From a bacterium HR10 (GTDB taxonomy: Bacteria; Acidobacteriota; Blastocatellia; HR10), in assembly GCA_002923315.1 (NCBI GenBank), contig BEHM01000020.1, forward strand, positions 1 through 60,687: a stretch of DNA of 60,687 bases. The letters are read 5' to 3'. Positions within the stretch are counted from its first letter, which is position 1; each line of letters begins with the position of its first letter. A program made the position numbers and the translations under genes. Below, piece by piece: positions 53,116 to 60,687 of the stretch. Below the pieces are notes generated by a model. That model was not told the DNA's origin, searched no databases, and saw only the letters and a program-made list of their open reading frames with translations.

Positions 53116-53393
53116 TCATGGGAGGATCGGTCCTGGACCTGAGCATCCTGATCCAATGCAAGCTGTGCAGCACTCGCAGTTTGAGTACCGGCACTCTCCG
53201 TTGACACAATCTACCATGGTGCACTCGCAGCCTCCGAATCCCCACCAGCAACTGTTCGTGCATGCTCCTCCGCTCACAGGGCACGGGCCGGAAGCTGTGG
53301 CAGGAGCATAAAAAGCAGTTGCGCCCCCGAAGAGCGCGAAGAAGAGAACCGTCGTGAGTTCTTTTCGGACCCTCTGGAGTATCTCCTTTGCAT
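53116..53393 (-). CDS. Secreted Cys-rich peptide, start region apparently frameshifted
   Basis: The readable frame ends at 53116 and encodes a signal peptide (L-T-T-V-L-F-F-A-L-F-G-G) and a mature part of about 57 residues with 12 Cys, including C-W-W-G-F-G-G-C-E-C and C-E-C-C-T-A-C. The only ATG with a good ribosome-binding site (AGGAGG, 6 bases away) is at 53393, one base out of frame. One extra A in its C-A-A-A run would give a perfect signal-peptide start, M-Q-K-E-I-L-Q-R. A TTG at 53451 is in frame but has no ribosome-binding site. The paired downstream redox protein suggests all Cys form disulfides. Confidence 0.6.
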
Positions 53394-53670
53394 AACCCTC
53401 CTCCTTTGGAGCAGTGTTTCGTGCGCCATGAGTATACTGTCTGTCTGTCAAGCCCGAATTTGCAGAAGCACGGGGAGCAGGCGGGAGAAGGAGACACCTC
53501 ACTGAAGGCCACGTTGCCAGCACGTCATTCTGTCGAGACACGGCAGCGCCCCACGTTCAGGCGTATTGGCTTCGTGGGCCGAGCAGACGCACGAACAGGG
53601 CTCGAGAGCCGGCGCAAACGGCGGGCGAATCGCGGGATGCTCTTGACGGGGTGGCTGGGAGGCCGTTAGA

Positions 53671-55155
53671 GTGTCGGCCATGACGGCGACGCGCTCAGCC
53701 CGGTGGCTCGCGTTGGTGGCGCTGGCCTTTGGACTCTCGGGCGATTACTTGCTGCGCGCTCCGACGTGGGGGATCAACGTCGCCTTGGGATTGGCCCTGA
53801 TGGCCATAGCGGCGCTCGTGGCTTCGATGCTCTCGGTTTCGGATCGAGGCGAACGCCAGCAGACGGCGCGATGGCCGTGGTTGGCGGCCGCATTTTTCGC
53901 CGCCATGTGGGCTGTGCGCGATGCGGAGCTGTTGCTCGCAGTTGATCTGCTGGCTGCTGTGAGCCTCGCCTGCCTGCCGTTGATCCCGGGTGGCAAGGCC
54001 GGTTTGCGCGAAGCCGGCGTGCTCGATGTGGTGACTGCTGCGATCGGCACGGCTTGGCGCGCGGCGACAGGTGCCGCCGACCTGATGCGTCACCTTCGAC
54101 CGCAGGCGATGTCAGGTCCGGCCCTTTGGCGGCGCGTCGCGACGATGGGGATCGGCCTATTGCTCGCGATTCCTTCCGTTCTGATCTTCGGTGCGCTGTT
54201 TGCTTCCGCCGATCCGGTGTTCGACAAGATGGTGGATTCGCTGATCGGCGTCACCCTGAAATCCCTCGCCTCGCACGTGATCCTCACGATGGGGCTGGCG
54301 TGGACGGCAGCGGGGTACCTGTGGACGCATGCGGCGGCCCGTCGGGTGACGCCGCCGGCACTGTCGCCGGTGACGTTAGGCTACACTCCGATGGTGACGG
54401 TCCTCGGCGCCACGGCGCTGGTCTTCGCGCTCTTCATCCTCGTGCAAGCGCAGAGCCTCTTCGGGGGTGAGGCCTTCGTTCAAGCTCAAACGGGCCTCAC
54501 GTATGCAGAGTATGCGCGGCGTGGATTCTTCCAGATGGTCTTCGCGGCGGCACTGGCGCTGCCGCTTGTGTACGTCGCCTGGTTCGCAGCTGGCTCGCCC
54601 GCGGATGCGCGGAGCGCCGCAGGGCTTCGCCTCATCATGGCGCTGCAGCTCGGCCTCACGACGCTGGTGCTCGTCTCGGCGCTTTGGAGGCTTGGCCTCT
54701 ACGTGCGCGCGTACGGGCTCACCGAGGATCGCCTCTATGGGGTGGCCGTGCTGCTGTGGATCGCTACGGTGATCGCCCTCTTTGTGCCGACCGTGCTGCG
54801 CGGTCGGCCGACGGGTGTCGTCCACGGGATGATCGTCGCGGCTGTAGTCATACTGGCCGCGCTCAACCTCGCCGATCCGGCGGCTCTGGTCGCGCGCTAT
54901 AACCTCGCTCATCAAGAGCGCCGGACGGTGGACGTGAACTACTTGACGCGGCTCAGCGCCGATGCCGTGCCGGTGATCGTGGCTCGACTGCAAGACGTGC
55001 CCTCGGCGGACCGCTGCGCGTTGGTCCACGCGCTCATGCGTCGGCATGGGGCGTCGCCTCCCGATTGGCGCGGATGGAACCTGGCGCGCGCCCGAGCAAG
55101 GCGAGCCCTTGCGGAGCTGGAGTTGCCGGCCTGCGCGCCTCATCGCGCGCAGTGA
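53671..55155 (+). CDS. DUF4173/DUF4153-type polytopic membrane protein
   Basis: 494 residues with about 12 hydrophobic segments. The segment T-Y-A-E-Y-A-R-R-G-F-F-Q-M near residue 274 is a recognised part of the DUF4173 family. F-G-A-L-F-A-S-A-D-P-V-F and R-A-Y-G-L-T-E-D-R-L-Y are further family signatures. GTG at 53671 has GGGAGG 8 bases upstream; the ATG at 53680 is an alternative. The protein is inner-membrane. The family's biochemical role is not established; some members sit with two-component or regulatory genes. Here the neighbours are unrelated. Confidence 0.8.
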   Translation: MSAMTATRSARWLALVALAFGLSGDYLLRAPTWGINVALGLALMAIAALVASMLSVSDRGERQQTARWPWLAAAFFAAMWAVRDAELLLAVDLLAAVSLACLPLIPGGKAGLREAGVLDVVTAAIGTAWRAATGAADLMRHLRPQAMSGPALWRRVATMGIGLLLAIPSVLIFGALFASADPVFDKMVDSLIGVTLKSLASHVILTMGLAWTAAGYLWTHAAARRVTPPALSPVTLGYTPMVTVLGATALVFALFILVQAQSLFGGEAFVQAQTGLTYAEYARRGFFQMVFAAALALPLVYVAWFAAGSPADARSAAGLRLIMALQLGLTTLVLVSALWRLGLYVRAYGLTEDRLYGVAVLLWIATVIALFVPTVLRGRPTGVVHGMIVAAVVILAALNLADPAALVARYNLAHQERRTVDVNYLTRLSADAVPVIVARLQDVPSADRCALVHALMRRHGASPPDWRGWNLARARARRALAELELPACAPHRAQ

Positions 55156-55220
55156 TCTTCGCCTATTGCTCATTTGCCGCCTGCAGGACAGTGTTCCGTC
55201 GAGCCCAAGGTGGGCGATCT

Positions 55221-56540
55221 TCAGTCGTAATACTCCAGGCCGAGGTGGGTGATCAGCTCCTCGCCGCGCAGATACCGGAGCGTGTTCTTGAGCTTCATGA
55301 GCTGAATGAAGAGATCGTGCTCCGGGTAGAGGCCGGGAGCCGTCATCGGGCTCTTGAAGTAGAAGCTCAGCCACTCTTGGATCCCACGCATGCCGCACCG
55401 CTGCGCCAGATCCAGAAAGAGTACGAGATCCAACACCAGCGGTGCCGCCAGGATCGAATCCCGACAGAGGAAATTGATCTTGATCTGCATCGGGTAGCCC
55501 AGCCAGCCGAAGATGTCAATGTTGTCCCATCCCTCTTTGTTGTCGCCACGCGGAGGATAGTAGTTGATGCGCACCAGATGAACGAAATCCCCGTAGAGAT
55601 CCGGATACAGCTCCGGCTGGAGAATGTAGTCGAGGACGGAGCGTTTGGATTCCTCCTTCGTGCGAAAGCTCTCGGGATCGTCGAGCACTTCCCCATCACG
55701 ATTGCCGAGGATGTTCGTCGAATACCAGCCGCTCAACCCGAGCAGGCGCGCTTTGAGGCCCGGCGCGATGATCGTCTTCAGGAGCGTCTGCCCAGTCTTC
55801 AGGTCTTTCCCGGCGATCGGCACGTGATTCCGTTGAGCCAATTCGATAAGCGCCGGGATGTCCACGGTGAGGTTGGGCGCGGCGTTGGCGAAGGGGACGC
55901 GGCAGCGCAGCGCCGCGTAAGCGTAGATCATCGAGGGCGCGATAGAGGGGGAGTTCTCCTTGAGCCCGCGCTCGAAGGCATCGAGCGAGCCATGCACCTC
56001 CGGTCTCGGCTCCATGTAAATTTCGGTCGAGCCGCACCAGATCATGACCAGCCGCGCGCACCGGTGCCGCGCGCGAAATGTCTCGATGTCCTCGATGAGC
56101 TGCTCGGCCAGTTCGTACTTGGTCCGCCCGGTCTTCACATTCGTCCCATTCAACCGCTTCACGTAGGCGCGATCGAAGACAGCCCTCATGGGTTTGATCT
56201 CGCGCAGCTCCGGTTCGAGCACGGCGAGCAGTTCCTTCTCCAGGACTCCGGCATGCAGCGCTGCTTCATAGGCATCGTCTTCGAAGATGTCCCAGGCGCC
56301 GAAGACAAGGTCGTCCAATCGAGCCAGTGGCACGAAGTCCTTGATCTTCGGCACGCGTCCTTCGGTGCGTTTCCCCAACCGAATCGTCCCCATCTGCGTC
56401 AGACTGCCGATGGGCTTGCCGATGCCGCGGCGAATGGCTTGAACGCCCGCGATGAACGTCGTGCTCACCGCCCCTAAGCCGACCAGCAGGACGCCCAGCG
56501 TCCCCGTCGGCTCTGCGATCTTCACGCCTTTTTCGATCAT
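55221..56540 (-). CDS. ino1: Myo-inositol-1-phosphate synthase
   Basis: 439 residues from the ATG at 56540 (GGGAGGAG 6 bases upstream). NAD-dependent isomerisation of glucose-6-phosphate to inositol-1-phosphate. The NAD loop L-V-G-L-G-A-V-S-T-T is near residue 20. Catalytic segments G-K-D-L-K-T-G-Q-T, N-I-L-G-N-R-D-G and S-K-R-S-V-L-D, with the Lys residues of the active site, are present. Product inositol phosphate may be used for inositol lipids or, in thermophiles, for di-myo-inositol phosphate as a compatible solute; no genes for either are adjacent. Confidence 0.93.
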   Translation of the reverse strand: MIEKGVKIAEPTGTLGVLLVGLGAVSTTFIAGVQAIRRGIGKPIGSLTQMGTIRLGKRTEGRVPKIKDFVPLARLDDLVFGAWDIFEDDAYEAALHAGVLEKELLAVLEPELREIKPMRAVFDRAYVKRLNGTNVKTGRTKYELAEQLIEDIETFRARHRCARLVMIWCGSTEIYMEPRPEVHGSLDAFERGLKENSPSIAPSMIYAYAALRCRVPFANAAPNLTVDIPALIELAQRNHVPIAGKDLKTGQTLLKTIIAPGLKARLLGLSGWYSTNILGNRDGEVLDDPESFRTKEESKRSVLDYILQPELYPDLYGDFVHLVRINYYPPRGDNKEGWDNIDIFGWLGYPMQIKINFLCRDSILAAPLVLDLVLFLDLAQRCGMRGIQEWLSFYFKSPMTAPGLYPEHDLFIQLMKLKNTLRYLRGEELITHLGLEYYD

Positions 56541-56842
56541 CGCTCGCTCCTCCCGGAAGAGTTCCGTCCCCCGCCATCCCGAGGATCGCGCCGGGGACGT
56601 TCGCTGAAGATTCAGTGTACGAGGCTGAGGTGATCGCGTCTCGCGCTCACTTGCTCGGATTTCGCGCTCAGTTGCGCTCTCGCCGCCAGGCGCGCCCTCC
56701 AGGCGGGAGGTGAGCTGCTCGCGCGGAGTGGTATCCGCGCCCACACAGCGTGACTCGGGCTCAGAGGCCCGCGCAACAGACTGTTCGGTGAAGGGGAGGA
56801 ATCACGAGGATGTGCCGCTCCCAGGTGTCCGTGAGGAGGCGA
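56541..56842 (-). other. 302-bp gap with two hairpins after metF
   Basis: No convincing gene. CGGGC/GCCCG (56756-56760 and 56767-56771) and GCGCGGA/TCCGCGC (56721-56727 and 56734-56740) form perfect short hairpins just past the metF stop on the minus strand. They lack T-runs but could act as terminators. A TACACT near 56620 on the minus strand could be the ino1 -10 box; its -35 is poor. Confidence 0.4.
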
Positions 56843-57811
56843 TCAAGAGAGCCGGCCGCGCAACTGATTGTAGTATTCGATCTCCTCGGGGTCCTCGATC
56901 TTGTACTTCTCCCAGATCGTCGCGTGGCCGCGAACGGCGCGCAGGATGTCCGCGACGGACGCGATGTCATGAGGGAAGATCAGGTTGAAATTCACCCCCG
57001 GAGCTCCATCGCGGAGGAGGCGTTCCACGATCTCGATGGTGATCTCCAGGCCGACCCGCGCGGCTTCCTCTTTGCTCCTCGCCCGCTCCAAGCGCTCCAC
57101 AATCTCGCGCGGGACGGGGATATGAAGGTTCGTGTGCAAAAACAGGCACCGGCGCACGCTCGTGAGCGGGATCACAGAGGGGAGGATCGGGACGGTGATC
57201 CCGTGAGCGAGCGCCGCTTCCGCGTAGCGCGCATAGTTGGTCGGATCCGTGATGATGTTGGCGATGATGCCTTGCGCGCCGGCTTCGATCTTCCGCCGTT
57301 GATAGGCCATGTGTTTGGCGAGCGCGTGCGATGGATATTCCGGATGCCCGGCGACGAAGATGTCAATCGCGTAGCCCTGTGTGTCGCGGTATTCTCGGAG
57401 GAGCCGAACCAGCTCGACCGTCGAGAATTTGAAGGCGTCCACCTCGCGCGAGCGATGAGGCGTCGGATCCCCGCGCAGGACGAGGACGTCGGAGACAGCT
57501 CTTCGATTCATCTCATCGGCGCGACTGTAGACGCTGCGCACCGATCCCTCGTCGCGCGCCGTCAGGTGAATGACGATCGGCGTCTCCGGTCGCCAGGCCC
57601 GGATCGTCTCGACGACCGCGAGCGGATTCATGCGGAAGCTGCCGCCCGTGCTGTTGGTCACGGCGATGCCCGCGATGTCGAAATCCTTCAGCGCGTGCAC
57701 CATCTCGCTCGTCTTCACCATGGTCGTGTAGTTGATGGGCGGGCTGATCTCGACGGTGAAAGTCCGCTCACCGGCCTCCGCTTTCGCGCGCAATATACCG
57801 AGCAACGCCAT
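56843..57811 (-). CDS. metF: Methylenetetrahydrofolate reductase
   Basis: 322 residues from the ATG at 57811 (GAGGGGAG upstream). FAD-dependent reduction of 5,10-methylene-THF to 5-methyl-THF for methionine synthesis. TIM-barrel motifs: T-F-T-V-E-I-S-P-P-I near residue 17, I-A-V-T-N-S-T-G-G, H-L-T-A-R-D, L-V-L-R-G-D-P-T-P, and G-V-N-F-N-L-I-F-P near the end. A longer frame with ATG at 57892 overlaps the tsaE stop (ATGA), but the extra 27 residues are not family-like. Confidence 0.88.
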   Translation of the reverse strand: MALLGILRAKAEAGERTFTVEISPPINYTTMVKTSEMVHALKDFDIAGIAVTNSTGGSFRMNPLAVVETIRAWRPETPIVIHLTARDEGSVRSVYSRADEMNRRAVSDVLVLRGDPTPHRSREVDAFKFSTVELVRLLREYRDTQGYAIDIFVAGHPEYPSHALAKHMAYQRRKIEAGAQGIIANIITDPTNYARYAEAALAHGITVPILPSVIPLTSVRRCLFLHTNLHIPVPREIVERLERARSKEEAARVGLEITIEIVERLLRDGAPGVNFNLIFPHDIASVADILRAVRGHATIWEKYKIEDPEEIEYYNQLRGRLS

Positions 57812-57888
57812 CGTTCTCCCCTCGCCGATCGTGTGTCGGTTATAACAGAAGTCGCGCGGAGGGCTCAAGGGCGCGGAGTCATCATCGC

Positions 57889-58368
57889 TCATGCGCCCGA
57901 TGCTCGCTCCGGGGGAGGAACGTCGCGACGAATCGTCACCTGTCGCGTCGTCTCATCCATCCACAAGATCTCGACGCGGTAGACGAGCGGAATCGCGCGG
58001 GCATCGAGCGACTCGGCGGGAATCTTCTCCCCCCATTCGATGGCGATGACGGCCGGAGCGGCGAGGATCTCTCGGAGGCCGAGATGTTCGACGATGGCGC
58101 GCGGATCGTCGAGGCGATATAGGTCAATGTGGTAGAACGGCCATCGTCCGTGGTGGAGGTTGATGAGCGTGAACGAAGGGCTGGTGACCTCGTCGGGATC
58201 AATACCCAGGCCCGCGGCCAGGCCTTTCGCGAAGACGGTCTTTCCGGTGCCCAGTTCGCCGATGAGCAAAAAGAGCGCAGGAGCGTCGAGATCACAAGTG
58301 AGGCGTTCGGCGAGTGCGCGCGTCTCCTCAGGCGAGCGCGTGAGGAACGTTCCCTGAACGTCGCTCAT
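57889..58368 (-). CDS. tsaE: tRNA threonylcarbamoyladenosine biosynthesis protein TsaE
   Basis: 159 residues. P-loop ATPase needed with TsaB, TsaC and TsaD for the t6A modification of ANN-decoding tRNAs. Walker A G-E-L-G-T-G-K-T (about 37-44), S-P-S-F-T-L-I-N, H-I-D-L-Y-R-L and E-W-G-E-K-I are the family motifs. GGAGGAGAGG precedes the ATG. It overlaps the 3' end of nnr by 41 bp; nnr and tsaE are often fused or adjacent in bacteria. The C-terminus carries about 20 extra residues. Confidence 0.94.
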   Translation of the reverse strand: MSDVQGTFLTRSPEETRALAERLTCDLDAPALFLLIGELGTGKTVFAKGLAAGLGIDPDEVTSPSFTLINLHHGRWPFYHIDLYRLDDPRAIVEHLGLREILAAPAVIAIEWGEKIPAESLDARAIPLVYRVEILWMDETTRQVTIRRDVPPPERASGA

Positions 58369-59962
58369 CCTCTCCTCCGATCGAGGCGATGGCGTCGCCC
58401 AAATGGGCCGTCACGTCCGAAGCGAGCATGACGCGCGCACCCAGGCGACGCGCGGCCAGATCGCCCGCTAAGCCATGCAGGTATACGGCGGCGAGCACGG
58501 CCGCGGTGGGATCCGCGCCGCGATCCTGCGCCAGACATCCGGCGAGAATTCCCGTCAGGACATCTCCTGACCCCGCCGTCGCCAGTCCCGCATTCCCCGT
58601 CGGGTTCACATAGACCTGCCCATCCGGCGCGGCGATGAGCGTCCGATGCCCTTTGAGCACGAGATGGACGTGATGCGTGACGGCGAACTCGCGCGCTACG
58701 TCCACGCGGTGTTCCAGCACGTATTGGGTGGGGTGCCCGATCAAGCGCGCCATCTCGCCCGGATGCGGCGTCACAATGAGCGGTCGTTCCCGCCCGTGGA
58801 TCTCCTCCGGCCATGGGGCCAGGTTATTCAGCCCATCGGCATCCACAATGACGGGGCCGCGCGCGCGCGCGATCACCTCTCGCGTGAAGCGGCGCGTACT
58901 CTCCTGCGTCGTGAGTCCGGGGCCGAGGGCGAGGACATCGCGCTCAGCAGCCAACTCCAGCGCACGCTCGAGCGCCTGTTCGGCGATCGTCCCTTCAGGG
59001 GTTTCCACGAGCGCTTCCGTCATCGCCTCCGCGACCTGCGCGACGATGACCGATTGCGCACTCGGCACGGTGGCGACAGTGACCAGCCCCGCTCCGGCCA
59101 CGAGCGCTGCGCGCGCTGCCAGGCACGCGGCACCCGGCTTCCCTCGCGATCCCGCGATCACCAGAACGTGCCCATAGGTCCCTTTATGGCTGAGGGGATG
59201 TCGGCGCGTGCGCTCCAGCCATCGGCACACGTCCGAAGCTTCGATCACGTTCAGTCGCGCCCCCACCGCCTGGAGCAAGTCCTCCGGAGACCCAATCGGC
59301 GCGACGACGACCTCGCCGGCATACAAGTAGGCGGGCGGCAGCACAAGAGCGGGCTTGGGCGCCGTGAAGGTCACCGTCAGATCGGCGCGCACCGTCGGTC
59401 CGATCACCTGGTCTCGGTCAGCTGCCAATCCCGAGGGCAGATCAATCGAGATGATGCGCGTCGTGCGCGGCCTCTGGGCGAATTCGGCTAGATCCGCGAT
59501 GACTTCTCCATACAACCCTTCGGCCGGTCGTTCCAGCCCCGTCCCCAGAAGGCCATCTACGATGAAGTCATAGCTGCCGAGCTGCTCTCGGAATCCATGC
59601 CACGTCTCGGACCCGACTCCCTCGAAGACGCGAAGCGCCTCCGAAGTGCGCGCCAGATTTCGCACGATCTCGAAGTTCGTGCGCGCATCCCCCGCTGTAT
59701 CTTCAATCCGGGCGAAGAGCATCACCTCCACGCGCGCGCGCCGCATCCACGCCAGGCGCGCGAACGCTGCTCCATCCCCCCCGTTGTTCCCTTTCCCGCA
59801 CAAGACGAGAATCCGCCGATCGGCCACGTCTCCCCATCGCTCGATGACGGCGCGAAGCGTCTGCGCCGCCGCATTCTCCATGAGCAGAAGGCTCGGAATC
59901 CCATACCGTTCCGTCGTCAGCCGATCCACCTCCCGCATCTCGGTCGCCGTCAGCACCTTCAT
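58328..59962 (-). CDS. nnr: Bifunctional NAD(P)H-hydrate repair enzyme
   Basis: 544 residues from the ATG at 59962. Repairs NAD(P)H damaged by hydration. The N-terminal half (to about 215) is the epimerase: L-M-E-N-A-A, C-G-K-G-N-N-G-G-D-G, D-G-L-L-G-T-G. The C-terminal half (about 240-540) is the ADP/ATP-dependent dehydratase: H-K-G-T-Y-G-H-V-L-V, G-P-G-L-T, V-D-A-D-G-L-N and N-A-G-L-A-T-A-G-S-G-D-V-L. Both active sites look intact. A longer frame extends to 60046 but is not family-like. Confidence 0.94.
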   Translation of the reverse strand: MKVLTATEMREVDRLTTERYGIPSLLLMENAAAQTLRAVIERWGDVADRRILVLCGKGNNGGDGAAFARLAWMRRARVEVMLFARIEDTAGDARTNFEIVRNLARTSEALRVFEGVGSETWHGFREQLGSYDFIVDGLLGTGLERPAEGLYGEVIADLAEFAQRPRTTRIISIDLPSGLAADRDQVIGPTVRADLTVTFTAPKPALVLPPAYLYAGEVVVAPIGSPEDLLQAVGARLNVIEASDVCRWLERTRRHPLSHKGTYGHVLVIAGSRGKPGAACLAARAALVAGAGLVTVATVPSAQSVIVAQVAEAMTEALVETPEGTIAEQALERALELAAERDVLALGPGLTTQESTRRFTREVIARARGPVIVDADGLNNLAPWPEEIHGRERPLIVTPHPGEMARLIGHPTQYVLEHRVDVAREFAVTHHVHLVLKGHRTLIAAPDGQVYVNPTGNAGLATAGSGDVLTGILAGCLAQDRGADPTAAVLAAVYLHGLAGDLAARRLGARVMLASDVTAHLGDAIASIGGEDERRSGNVPHALA

Positions 59963-60049
59963 AGCCCCATAGTGTAGCACGAAGGCAAAGAGCAGCGAAT
60001 GCGGCCACAAAGGTATGGTATCGGAGGGGGGGCGTTGTCGCGACACGGC

Positions 60050-60079
60050 TTGAGGCAGAAGAGCGCGATCCTGTATATT
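60050..60079 (+). promoter_or_regulatory. Promoter of the terminal coiled-coil gene
   Basis: TTGAGG (60050-60055), an 18-base spacer and TATATT (60074-60079). The ATG at 60109 follows after 29 bases, with GATGGGGGGC upstream. Confidence 0.6.
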
Positions 60080-60108
60080 GCTAAGCAGCCGATGGGGGGC
60101 AAGACGAG

Positions 60109-60687
60109 ATGGGCTTTGATGTGAACGATTACTTGGACTTGGTCCGGTTGCTGCAGGAGCATCCGGAATGGCGGGCGGAATTGCGCCGGTTGCTCCTGAC
60201 GGATGAGTTGCTGGCGCTCCCGGAGCTTGTCCGTGAGCTTGCTGACGTTCAACGTCGAACGGAGGAGCGGCTCCTCATATTAACGGAACGGATAGACGCC
60301 TTGGCAGAAGCGCAGCGGCGGACGGAGGAGCGAGTAGGGCAGTTGGAGGATCGGGTGGGGCGGTTGGAAACTGTGGTAGGGGAGTTGGTGGAGGCGCAGC
60401 GACGGACGGGGGAGCAGGTGAGGGAGCTGACGGCTGCGGTCGCGCGGTTAGAAGCGGCGGTGGAGCAGTTGGCGCAGGCGCAGCGGCGGGCGGAGGAGCG
60501 GATAGGCCGATTGGAAGCTGTGGTGGAGGAGCTGGCGCAGGCGCAGCGGCGGGCGGAGGAGCGGATAGGCCGATTGGAAGCCGTGGTAGAGGAGCTGGCG
60601 CAGGCGCAGCGGCGGGCGGAGGAGCGGATAGGCCGATTGGAAGCCGTGGTGGAGGAGCTGGCGCAGGCGCAGCGGCGGGCGGAGGAG
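60109..60687 (+). CDS. Coiled-coil protein with 21-residue repeats (partial)
   Basis: 193 codons are in the window; the frame is open at the end. The N-terminus ([16 protein letters not shown]) and [16 protein letters not shown] form a short helical head. Then comes a coiled coil of A-Q-R-R-T-E-E-R and R-L-E-A-V-V-E-E-L units. In proteins I know with this N-terminus, the missing C-terminal part is a DUF3782/PD-(D/E)XK nuclease-like domain. No enzymatic claim can be made from the visible part. Confidence 0.75.
   Translation, partial: MGFDVNDYLDLVRLLQEHPEWRAELRRLLLTDELLALPELVRELADVQRRTEERLLILTERIDALAEAQRRTEERVGQLEDRVGRLETVVGELVEAQRRTGEQVRELTAAVARLEAAVEQLAQAQRRAEERIGRLEAVVEELAQAQRRAEERIGRLEAVVEELAQAQRRAEERIGRLEAVVEELAQAQRRAEE
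60445..60687 (+). repeat. 63-bp tandem repeats in the coiled-coil gene
   Basis: Near-identical 63-bp units start at 60508, 60571 and 60634, and a diverged copy at 60445. Each encodes 21 residues, exactly three heptads, so copy number can change without breaking frame or coiled-coil register. Differences between the three complete or nearly complete copies are one to three bases. The array continues past the window edge. Confidence 0.9.

Noticed and set aside
52551-53207. Longer start of the thioredoxin-like protein at 53207
   Set aside because: It would overlap the Cys-rich peptide gene by 92 bp and add a polar stretch before the membrane anchor; the GTG at 53105 starts just after that gene's stop.
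53431-53451. TTGACA and TATACT on the minus strand upstream of the Cys-rich peptide gene
   Set aside because: The boxes are only 9 bases apart, too close for one promoter. TATACT may be a -10 box but has no matching -35 at 16-18 bases, so no promoter was called.
59959-60252. Minus-strand frame of 97 codons opposite the coiled-coil gene
   Set aside because: It covers the promoter and head of the coiled-coil gene and overlaps the nnr start, with no ribosome-binding site or recognisable motif.
60445-60687. Regular repeats considered as a possible CRISPR array
   Set aside because: The 63-bp units are contiguous without unique spacers and keep an open coiled-coil reading frame.

Overview
The window is a GC-rich, gene-dense stretch of a bacterial chromosome with no tRNA, rRNA, insertion sequence or CRISPR array that I could see. 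The gene set suggests a Gram-negative (diderm), aerobic, possibly thermophilic bacterium. It includes an Oar-like TonB-dependent receptor ending in Phe, a cytochrome c maturation (Ccm, System I) cluster, a beta-barrel-like outer-membrane protein, a GH57 glycosidase and several small secreted proteins. The mixture, particularly the Oar-like receptor and a CcmH with a C-L-C-G-C motif, fits Acidobacteriota best. That placement is inference and was not tested against a database.

Layout. 1-7257 (+): the tail of radA, a YacL-type PIN/TRAM protein, the MEP-pathway genes ispD-ispF, then a nucleoside salvage operon (pyrimidine-nucleoside phosphorylase, CNT transporter, purine nucleoside phosphorylase, uridine kinase, cytidine deaminase). 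7289-10409: hsp20-grpE on the minus strand and an MreB-like gene on the plus strand diverge from a 395-bp region that carries two facing sigma-54-type promoters; a small secreted protein follows. 10621-14991 (+): a 1456-residue secreted mosaic of FG-GAP, CSLREA, beta-helix and Ig-like units. 15052-25357 (-): acyl-CoA dehydrogenase, zinc alcohol dehydrogenase, a penicillin-binding transpeptidase, a MacB-type ATPase and MacA-type adaptor without a permease, then an operon for an outer-membrane protein, phosphohexomutase, FtsB and glutamate dehydrogenase. 25502-28011 (-): lepB, rnc and a TPR protein. 28256-30528 (+): icd and mdh of the TCA cycle. 30554-32499 (-): a secreted protein and an RlmI-like methyltransferase. 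32583-42497 (+): folK, the TonB receptor, a histidine kinase/receiver pair, GH57, galT and an amidohydrolase. 42593-43139 (+): a 26-codon ORF and a decayed DUF433/DUF5615 toxin-antitoxin-like pair. 43119-50061 (-): ccmF-H-I-(401-aa protein)-E-A-B-C-D. 50062-53393 (-): a serine-hydrolase fragment on the other strand, then a Cys-rich secreted peptide, a thioredoxin-like membrane protein and a 641-residue helical protein. 53671-60687: a DUF4173-type membrane protein, ino1, metF, tsaE, nnr and the start of a coiled-coil protein built from 63-bp repeats.

How the genes fit together. The salvage operon imports nucleosides and cleaves them to bases and pentose-1-phosphate, or phosphorylates them. The Ccm cluster would export and attach haem to c-type cytochromes; its CcmE has the CxxxY haem-binding variant instead of HxxxY. 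GH57, galT and the two-component pair suggest regulated alpha-glucan/galactose metabolism. The least familiar parts are the divergent sigma-54 control of a heat-shock operon and an MreB-like gene, and the Cys-rich peptide/thioredoxin-like/helical-protein set near 50.5-53.4 kb.

Many start codons were set by Shine-Dalgarno spacing and overlaps, and differ from the longest possible reading frame.
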